Source: Candidatus Syntrophosphaera thermopropionivorans
Lineage (GTDB): Bacteria; Cloacimonadota; Cloacimonadia; Cloacimonadales; Cloacimonadaceae
DNA: 64,000 bases
Direction of reading: 5' to 3'
Assembly (NCBI RefSeq): GCF_004353895.1
Contig: NZ_SMOG01000004.1
Location: 1 to 64,000, forward strand
Part shown: positions 57,716-64,000 of the stretch, piece after piece
How the letters are laid out: each line of letters starts with the position of its first letter
Position numbering within the stretch: position 1 is the first letter of the stretch
Translations under genes and position numbers: made by a program
The notes under the pieces: model-generated
The model's database searches: none
Seen by the model: the letters and a program-made list of their open reading frames with translations, nothing else
Told to the model about the DNA's origin: nothing

Positions 57716-59485
57716 ATGAGTGAGATTATAGTAAAAGTTGGTTTGGCAAGTTGTGGAAGAGCTGCTGGTGCAATGGAAGTTTATGATAAGCTAAAAGAGT
57801 ATTTAGAGCAAAATGAAGGGGCTTATATATTAAAAAGGACCGGATGCATTGGTATGTGTTTTGAAGAACCGATTGTATCCTTAAGTGGTTCAGAAATAGG
57901 TGAAATCACACTTGGGAAAGTCAATGCAGAGAATGTAATAAATCTTATTGAAGAATATAGAAAGGACATAATTCCTTCTTCTAATATCATATTATCCGAT
58001 AAGGTTGAAGCTTCTTGTAACGATTTATTTGCCTATCAACAGAGGATTGTTCTGCAAAACTGTGGAAGAATTGATCCCTTATCCATTGAAGATTATGAGG
58101 CTTCTGGAGGCTATCAAGCTTTGAGAAAAGCCCTTACTTTAAGTCCCCAAGAGATAATTAATGAAGTCAAGATATCAGGTTTAAGAGGAAGAGGTGGCGC
58201 AGGATTTCCAACTGGTCTGAAATGGTCCTTTGCTGCTTCTGCTAAGAGTGATATAAAGTATATTATCTGTAATGCGGATGAAGGTGATCCTGGTGCTTTT
58301 ATGGATCGTAGTGTTTTGGAAGGGGATCCTCATAGAGTTCTGGAAGGTATGATTATTGGTGCCTATGCTATTGGAGCACATAAAGGATACATCTATTGTA
58401 GAGCAGAATATCCTCTGGCAATTGAACATCTAAAGATGGCAATTGTTTCTGCCCGGGAAAAGAATTATTTAGGGGATAATATACTGGGGACAGATTTCAG
58501 TTTTGAACTTTCTATCAAAGAAGGTGCTGGAGCATTTGTTTGTGGTGAAGAAACTGCACTTATGCAATCTATTGAAGGTAAACGCGGAATGCCTTCCATC
58601 CGTCCACCTTATCCAGCTGAATCAGGTCTCTGGGGTAAACCTACAAATATCAATAATGTTGAGACCTGGGCAAATATTCCCTGGATTATAAAAAATGGTG
58701 GAGAAGCTTTTAAGGCAATTGGGATGGAAAAATCTTCTGGAACAAAGGTCTTTGCTTTAGCCGGGAAAATTGCTGGTAGCGGATTAATAGAAGTGCCCAT
58801 GGGAATAACCTTACGAGACATTATCTATAAAGTCGGTGGTGGTATGAAAACGGAAAAACCGTTTAAAGCAGTGCAATTGGGTGGACCTTCCGGAGGATGT
58901 ATTCCTGCTGACTTGCTTGATATCCCTGTAGATTATGATAGTATCACAGCGACTGGTGCTATTATGGGCTCTGGTGGAATGGTAGTTATGGATTCTGGAA
59001 CCTGTATGGTGGATGTAGCGCGCTATTTTCTCAATTTTACTCAGAATGAATCCTGTGGAAAATGCACTTTCTGCCGGATTGGAACAAGAAGAATGCTGGA
59101 AATATTAAACAGAATAACAGAGGGCAAAGGAGAACTTGAAGACCTGGATAGACTGGAAGAATTGGCGTTAAATATTAGTAAGGGTTCTCTTTGTGGGTTG
59201 GGACAAACAGCACCTAATCCTGTTCTCACCACTTTACGATACTTTAAGGATGAATATTTAGCACATATTGTAGATAAAAGATGTCCCGCTGGAGTTTGTA
59301 CTTCTCTTCTGCATTATTACATCCTTCCAGAAAAATGTATTGGTTGCACTCTTTGTGCCAGAATGTGTCCTGTTTCCTGTATCTCTGGAAGTTTGAGACA
59401 AGTTCATATTATAGATCAAAGTAGATGTACCCATTGTGGGAATTGTTATAAAGCCTGTAAATTTGGTGCTGTAACCAGAGAGTAG
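57716..59485 (+). CDS. NuoF/HydB-like flavoprotein, NADH-binding
   Basis: A 589-residue protein. A thioredoxin-like [2Fe-2S] domain (residues 1-90, C13, C44, C48) precedes the NuoF core with the FMN/NADH motif LRGRGGAGFPTGLKW and GDPGAFMDRS. The N3-type [4Fe-4S] motif is ESCGKCTFCRIGT. Two ferredoxin clusters end the protein (CIGCTLCARMCP and CTHCGNCYKACK). This is the HydB/BfuB layout, in which a single FMN is proposed to bifurcate electrons between NADH and ferredoxin. It lies 10 bp downstream of the NuoE-like gene and 9 bp before the large fusion. Confidence 0.92.
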   Translation: MSEIIVKVGLASCGRAAGAMEVYDKLKEYLEQNEGAYILKRTGCIGMCFEEPIVSLSGSEIGEITLGKVNAENVINLIEEYRKDIIPSSNIILSDKVEASCNDLFAYQQRIVLQNCGRIDPLSIEDYEASGGYQALRKALTLSPQEIINEVKISGLRGRGGAGFPTGLKWSFAASAKSDIKYIICNADEGDPGAFMDRSVLEGDPHRVLEGMIIGAYAIGAHKGYIYCRAEYPLAIEHLKMAIVSAREKNYLGDNILGTDFSFELSIKEGAGAFVCGEETALMQSIEGKRGMPSIRPPYPAESGLWGKPTNINNVETWANIPWIIKNGGEAFKAIGMEKSSGTKVFALAGKIAGSGLIEVPMGITLRDIIYKVGGGMKTEKPFKAVQLGGPSGGCIPADLLDIPVDYDSITATGAIMGSGGMVVMDSGTCMVDVARYFLNFTQNESCGKCTFCRIGTRRMLEILNRITEGKGELEDLDRLEELALNISKGSLCGLGQTAPNPVLTTLRYFKDEYLAHIVDKRCPAGVCTSLLHYYILPEKCIGCTLCARMCPVSCISGSLRQVHIIDQSRCTHCGNCYKACKFGAVTRE

Positions 59486-59494
59486 GAGTTAAAA

Positions 59495-62400
59495 ATGATT
59501 GAAGTGATACTTAATGGAAAGAAAATAGAAAGTGAAGCCGGAATTACTATTCTGGAACTGGCAAAAAGAAATGGCATTAAAATTCCAACTCTTTGTGATG
59601 ATGAAGAGTTAAATCCATATGGTTCTTGCTGGGTCTGTTTAGTTGAAGTCAAAGGAAGAAAAGGTTTTGTAACTTCCTGTGGTACAACTATCGCCCCTGG
59701 AATGGAGATAATAACAGATAGTGCAGAAATTAGCAATGCCCGCAAAATGGCGCTGGAGCTACTCATCTCTAATCACTATGCGGATTGTGAAGCTCCCTGC
59801 AAACTTGCCTGTCCTGCTTTGGTGGATGTTCAAAGCTATGTTTCCTTGATTGTTAATGGTCAGTATCATGATGCGGTAAAAGTTATCAAAAAAACCTTAC
59901 CTATGCCTCTTTCTATTGGAAGAATCTGCCCTGCTTTTTGTGAAAAGGAATGTCGTCGTCAGATTGTGGATGAGTCTATAGCCATTCGTCAATTAAAAAG
60001 GTTTGCAGCAGATGAAGATTTGAATGATGCGTGGAGTTATATTCCGGAGAAAAAGGAATCCACTGGCAAAAAGGTGGCTATCATAGGTGCAGGTCCTTCC
60101 GGTCTCACCTGTGGATACTATCTTTCTAATCAGGGATATGAGGTTAAGGTTTTTGAATCTGCTGCTGAAGCTGGTGGCTGGCTTCGTTATGGAATTCCAG
60201 AATACAGATTGCCCAAAGACATATTAGATAGAGAAATTGAATTGATGTGTTCCAATGGAATGGAGATAGAGTATAATATCAAACTTGGGCAAGACCTAAA
60301 ATTAAATGAGCTCTCTCAAGCTTATGATGCAGTTTACTTAGCTATTGGTGCACAAAAAGCGGTTCCTTTTCCGGTCAAGGGTTCAGACCTGCAAGGTTGT
60401 TTTTTAGGAGTGGATTTCTTGAAAGCTCACAGCTTGGGACAAACTCCATATTTAGGTAAAAAGGTTGCTGTAGTAGGAGGTGGAAACACAGCTATTGATT
60501 GTGCCAGGACAGCTATTCGTCTGGGTTGTGAGGTAACCGTTATTTATAGACGAACTCGTCAGGAAATGCCAGCTGAACCAGAAGAAATAGAAGCTGCTGA
60601 AAAAGAAGGAGTAATCTTTCATTATCTAAGCAATCCGGTGGAATATATAGGCAGTGATGGCAAATTGCAACAAGTTAAGATTGAGAAAATGCAACTGGGA
60701 GAACCCGATTCCAGTGGAAGAAGAAGACCTGTTCCTACGGGAGAATACTTTCTGGAATCCTATGATTCTATCATTGCTGCTATCTCACAAATTCCAGAGG
60801 TAGAGATTTTTGCTCAAGAAGATAATTTTATCCAAGGACAGATTTTGCCTATAAGTCGCTGGCAAACCGCTATAGTAGATGAAAAAACTATGTATACAGG
60901 TCTGGCAAATGTCTTTGCAGGAGGAGATTTTCGCAGAGGTCCTGCAACTGCCATAGAAGCTATTGCAGATGGTTATTTTGCTGCTGAAGCTATAGACCGT
61001 TTCCTTAAAGGTCAAAAAATAGAGAAAGATACCTTCCGCTTTGACTCCAAGAAGGGTTATAAGATTCAGGACATCTCTCCTAAAGAATACAGGAAGTATG
61101 AAAAAATTGCCCGGGAGAAAATGCCTAATATACCGATAGATAAAGCAAAAAACTCTTTTGAAGAAGTTGAACTGGGATTTAATGAAATCTCGGCAAAATT
61201 TGAGGCAGAACGCTGTCTGGAATGTGGATGTCAGGTTAATGAAACCTGTAAATTGAGAGAATATTGCACTGATTTAAAAGTGGAAGCTCTGTCTTATCCC
61301 GGTACTATTAATAAATACTGCATAGATTATTCTCATCCTTATATCTTGCGCGACCCTAATAAATGCATTGATTGTGGCAGATGTGTGCGAATCTGTTCCG
61401 AAATTCAGGGTCCAGGTGTTCTTGGATATATTTATCGTGGTTTTTCTACTCTTATAGCTCCTGAATTTGGAGAATCGCTAACTAAGACTTCTTGTGAAAG
61501 CTGTGGTAAATGTATTGCTGTATGTCCTGTAGGAGCTTTGGTAGAAAGAAACATTAATTATAAATTGAATCCCTTAGAGAAAGAAAAAACAAAACAAAAT
61601 TGTGGTATTTGCGGTATAGGCTGTTGTATCCAGTGCGAATGTCAATCAGGAGTGCCTGTTTTAATAGGAACTGATGAAAAAGCCCCTGGATTCAATGGAC
61701 GCAATCTCTGTTTTAAAGGAAGATTTGGCTGGCAAGCTTTCTATACTGAAGAAAGATTAAAATCGCCTGTAGTTAAAAGAAAAGGGAAATGGGAACCGAT
61801 AAACTGGCAAGAAACCTATTCCTTGCTGCAAGAAAAAGTGAAAGAGCTTTCCAGTTATGCTTTTGCCATCTCTCCTTTAATAACTCTGGAAGAGATGCTT
61901 ATACTGGGAAAAGCAGCAAAAAATACTGGCTCTGTGCTTTATGCTTCTCAAGATTATCATTTCTTTAGCAGCCAATATCTCCCGCTTAAACCAAACCTTG
62001 AACCTTACCAGATATTTGAAGACTTTTCCGAATTTGTGGTAATAGGAGAAATTAGCCAGAACTTACGCACTCTCTTACGGTTGCAACAGAAAAAAGGCAA
62101 GAGATTGGTAAGTGTCCTATGTCAAAACTCCACGGCTCTGCATTTTGCGGATAAAGTCTATTCTTCCCTTTCTGCTTTGCAGGGTAATAAAAATCAGTTA
62201 TTTATTTATAATATCAATCAGATAAGCGAGAAAGATATCTATGAGATATTGAATCTGGCAGTGTCTCTGGATTCAGGATTGGGAAATATACTGGAAAGTT
62301 CAGATTATCCCAATTATTATGGATTACAGCTTTTAAATTCTGAATGGAAAGATAATGTTGATGCTGAATTAATACTTAGTTACGGAACGAAGAGTAAGAA

Positions 62401-62833
62401 ATTCTCTAATACGAAGTTCAGTGTAGAAATCCTTCCTTTTATTGATTCTTCCTCAGAGGCGGATTTGATTTTACCCCAACCTACTTATTTAGAGATAGAT
62501 GGCACTGCTTTGGCTAATCAAGGATATATCACTCATTATTATAATCCAGCTAAGTCCAACCTGATTAATCAGATACTCCATCTATTCTTGCAACTGGGAT
62601 GGATTCCTCCGGCTGGTGGAGATATGAACTACTGGAATCAATTAGCTGAAGATAGCCTTAAAGCTGGTTTTAATCATCAGCTGTATTCATATCAACCTGA
62701 GAAAATAGAGCAGAAAGATTTACGAGACTATGTTGTTTCAGCTAATGATATAGGTAATCAGAAGATAAATATATTCTATGAAAAGAGGAAAGAGCCGACT
62801 TCTTTTGAAAGAAGATTATATAAGAATAGATAA
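59495..62833 (+). CDS. Stn/Bfu-type large subunit: [2Fe-2S] + GltD-like + formate-dehydrogenase-like domains
   Basis: A 1,112-residue redox protein. Order: [2Fe-2S] ferredoxin (~1-78, CDDEELNPYGSCWVC); GltD-type Fe-S region (~88-175); FAD site GAGPSG (~200) and NADPH site GGGNTA (~330); a cysteine-rich link (CLECGCQVNETC); 2x[4Fe-4S] ferredoxin (CIDCGRCVRIC, CESCGKCIAVCP); then an FdhA-like [4Fe-4S] module (CGICGIGCC...NLCFKG) and a truncated molybdopterin-enzyme-like C-terminus with no apparent Mo site. The GltD part should bind NADPH. With its two partners this fits an NADPH-dependent electron-bifurcating transhydrogenase like StnABC/NfnABC. The specific reaction is inference. Confidence 0.87.
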   Translation: MIEVILNGKKIESEAGITILELAKRNGIKIPTLCDDEELNPYGSCWVCLVEVKGRKGFVTSCGTTIAPGMEIITDSAEISNARKMALELLISNHYADCEAPCKLACPALVDVQSYVSLIVNGQYHDAVKVIKKTLPMPLSIGRICPAFCEKECRRQIVDESIAIRQLKRFAADEDLNDAWSYIPEKKESTGKKVAIIGAGPSGLTCGYYLSNQGYEVKVFESAAEAGGWLRYGIPEYRLPKDILDREIELMCSNGMEIEYNIKLGQDLKLNELSQAYDAVYLAIGAQKAVPFPVKGSDLQGCFLGVDFLKAHSLGQTPYLGKKVAVVGGGNTAIDCARTAIRLGCEVTVIYRRTRQEMPAEPEEIEAAEKEGVIFHYLSNPVEYIGSDGKLQQVKIEKMQLGEPDSSGRRRPVPTGEYFLESYDSIIAAISQIPEVEIFAQEDNFIQGQILPISRWQTAIVDEKTMYTGLANVFAGGDFRRGPATAIEAIADGYFAAEAIDRFLKGQKIEKDTFRFDSKKGYKIQDISPKEYRKYEKIAREKMPNIPIDKAKNSFEEVELGFNEISAKFEAERCLECGCQVNETCKLREYCTDLKVEALSYPGTINKYCIDYSHPYILRDPNKCIDCGRCVRICSEIQGPGVLGYIYRGFSTLIAPEFGESLTKTSCESCGKCIAVCPVGALVERNINYKLNPLEKEKTKQNCGICGIGCCIQCECQSGVPVLIGTDEKAPGFNGRNLCFKGRFGWQAFYTEERLKSPVVKRKGKWEPINWQETYSLLQEKVKELSSYAFAISPLITLEEMLILGKAAKNTGSVLYASQDYHFFSSQYLPLKPNLEPYQIFEDFSEFVVIGEISQNLRTLLRLQQKKGKRLVSVLCQNSTALHFADKVYSSLSALQGNKNQLFIYNINQISEKDIYEILNLAVSLDSGLGNILESSDYPNYYGLQLLNSEWKDNVDAELILSYGTKSKKFSNTKFSVEILPFIDSSSEADLILPQPTYLEIDGTALANQGYITHYYNPAKSNLINQILHLFLQLGWIPPAGGDMNYWNQLAEDSLKAGFNHQLYSYQPEKIEQKDLRDYVVSANDIGNQKINIFYEKRKEPTSFERRLYKNR

Positions 62834-62835
62834 AA

Positions 62836-64000
62836 TCAAGAGTTAATATACAACTGGAGTAGTTCTAAAGCATCAGCAAACTGGTCTTGATATTTCTTTT
62901 TCTCATCCAGCGAGATAGTTATTTTCAGACCCTTAGAGGCATCAATTCTAAGAACGCTCGGAGCTTTGGCAGTAAAAGAGAGCACTTTATCCCGTGGAGG
63001 AAGATTTTCAAGTTTGAACTCCATAGTGAGAACATTGTGCCGGACATAGCAATTTTGTAAATCTGCCTGTTTTGCCAGTATATTGAGTTTAAAATACATC
63101 AGCAACCAGGAAGCCTTATCTGGAAGAGGTCCAAAGCGGTCTTTCAATTCCTGCTCCAGATCTTCTATATCCTGTAAGCTATCTAATTCACTTAATCTAC
63201 GATAGATAGTTAAGCGTTGTTCGTCATCACTTATGTAATCAGGAGGGAAATATAAATCTATTTCCGTGAAGAGTTTTCGCTGAGGCTTAGGAGTCTCAAT
63301 CTGCTCAGCTATACTCTCTCCTTTCTGAACGGCAGCAATAGCATTTTCCAGCATATTATTGTAAAAGTTGAATCCTATTGATTGAATAATACCGCTCTGT
63401 TTGGTTCCTAAAATAGTTCCCGCACCTCTAAGTTCCAGGTCTCGCAAAGCCACCTGGAAACCTGCTCCTAAATAATCATATTGAGTTAGAGTCTCTAAAC
63501 GTTTACGAGCTTCTGGAGTGGTCTTTCTGGAAATTAAAAGATAAGCATAGGCACGACGATTGGAACGCCCGACTCTTCCTCTCATCTGATAAAGTTGAGC
63601 TAAACCAAAGGTGTCCGCTCTATCTATAATAATAGTATTGGCATTGGGTATATCAATACCATTTTCTATAATAGTGGTAGAAATGAGGACCTGATATTCC
63701 CGATTGATGAAAGCTCCCATAATATCTTCCAGCTGCTTTTCAGGCATTTGGGCATGAGTGACGGCAAATTTAACTCCAGGCATAAGCTCTTTAAGTTGTT
63801 TAGCCACTGTCTCTATGGTCTGAATCCGATTATGGATGAAAAATACCTGTCCACCACGGTCAATTTCTCTTTGGATTGCTTCCCGGATAACTTCATCTTC
63901 TCTTAAAGTGATAATGGTTCTAATGGGCAGTCTTTCCTTAGGAGAAGTTTGCATCAGGGATATTTCTTTCAACTTTGCCAGAGCCATATTCATAGTTCTT
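62836..64000 (-). CDS. mfd: Transcription-repair coupling factor, C-terminal part (runs off window)
   Basis: The last ~388 codons of Mfd; the frame stays open to the window end (Arg-Thr precede the Met at 63993, as in the family's PRT-x-NMAL). Helicase motifs V and VI are visible: STTIIENGIDIP, RADTFGLAQLYQMRGRVGRS. RELRGAGTILG-like ELRGAGTILGTKQSG and the C-terminal TRCF domain (~250-380) follow. Mfd pushes stalled RNA polymerase off damaged DNA and recruits UvrA. It converges with the redox operon with only 2 bp between stops. Truncated by the window, not broken. Confidence 0.95.
   Translation of the reverse strand, partial: RTMNMALAKLKEISLMQTSPKERLPIRTIITLREDEVIREAIQREIDRGGQVFFIHNRIQTIETVAKQLKELMPGVKFAVTHAQMPEKQLEDIMGAFINREYQVLISTTIIENGIDIPNANTIIIDRADTFGLAQLYQMRGRVGRSNRRAYAYLLISRKTTPEARKRLETLTQYDYLGAGFQVALRDLELRGAGTILGTKQSGIIQSIGFNFYNNMLENAIAAVQKGESIAEQIETPKPQRKLFTEIDLYFPPDYISDDEQRLTIYRRLSELDSLQDIEDLEQELKDRFGPLPDKASWLLMYFKLNILAKQADLQNCYVRHNVLTMEFKLENLPPRDKVLSFTAKAPSVLRIDASKGLKITISLDEKKKYQDQFADALELLQLYINS

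Noticed and set aside
57241-59485. Respiratory complex I or [FeFe]-hydrogenase operon
   Set aside because: Only NuoE/NuoF-like genes are present, followed by a GltD/FdhA-like fusion; no membrane Nuo subunits and no H-cluster motifs were found.

Overview
This AT-rich 64 kb chromosomal window most likely comes from a strictly anaerobic, amino-acid-fermenting member of the FCB superphylum. Candidatus Cloacimonas or another Cloacimonadota is the best guess. The sequence-based reasons are: two large secreted proteins ending in a type IX (Por) secretion sorting domain with an NYPNPFNP core; two TonB-dependent receptors, one paired with a DUF4249-like lipoprotein; a full Mox/Bat aerotolerance operon; a 2-oxoacid:ferredoxin oxidoreductase next to methylmalonyl-CoA epimerase; several flavin/iron-sulfur redox fusions; and promoters that fit the Bacteroidota pattern xTTG-N19-TAnnTTxG. 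No rRNA, tRNA, CRISPR array, phage or insertion sequence was found. The species name is inference.

Layout. 0-6 kb: lipoate ligase, a SpoVG-like protein, an aminotransferase, the four-subunit korDABC oxidoreductase and methylmalonyl-CoA epimerase, closed by a terminator. 6-7.3 kb: a gene-poor stretch with unusual hairpins and an 11-bp repeat array, then an orphan gene. 7.3-20.4 kb: tyrS, an M50 protease and glutamine synthetase; a 1,817-residue C25 (gingipain-like) protein; a heterodimeric ABC exporter. 20.4-31.3 kb: a radical SAM protein, an M14 carboxypeptidase, a TonB receptor with an ABC ATPase, an Rrf2-nifS-nifU iron-sulfur operon, and an 811-residue GltD/dihydropyrimidine dehydrogenase-like fusion. 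31.6-37.9 kb: a secreted multidomain protein, then a TonB receptor with its lipoprotein. 38.6-43.6 kb (minus strand): purS-purQ-comF, a small unknown gene, a GlmL/MutL-family ATPase and an uncharacterised partner. 43.9-52.9 kb (minus): the moxR/DUF58/batABCDE operon and a 2-hydroxyacid dehydrogenase. 53-56.7 kb (minus): rpmB, a cNMP-domain histidine kinase, a flavodiiron protein and Fpg. 57.2-62.8 kb: a three-gene NuoE/NuoF/(2Fe-2S-GltD-FdhA-like) complex that resembles the Stn/Bfu class of electron-bifurcating transhydrogenases. 62.8 kb to the end: the C-terminal part of Mfd.

How the genes fit together. Amino acids released by secreted peptidases would be transaminated to 2-oxoacids and oxidised to acyl-CoA with reduced ferredoxin. 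Succinyl-CoA could pass through the methylmalonyl-CoA pathway. The bifurcating complex would balance ferredoxin, NADH and NADPH, while the flavodiiron protein and Bat proteins protect against oxygen.

The most novel-looking items are non-coding. There are hairpins whose stems differ but whose hexanucleotide loop stays near RTCCTC. There are also intergenic arrays of exactly 11-bp units with an inverted copy at one end. Among proteins, the GlmL-like ATPase with its unknown partner and the 1,112-residue redox fusion deserve attention first.
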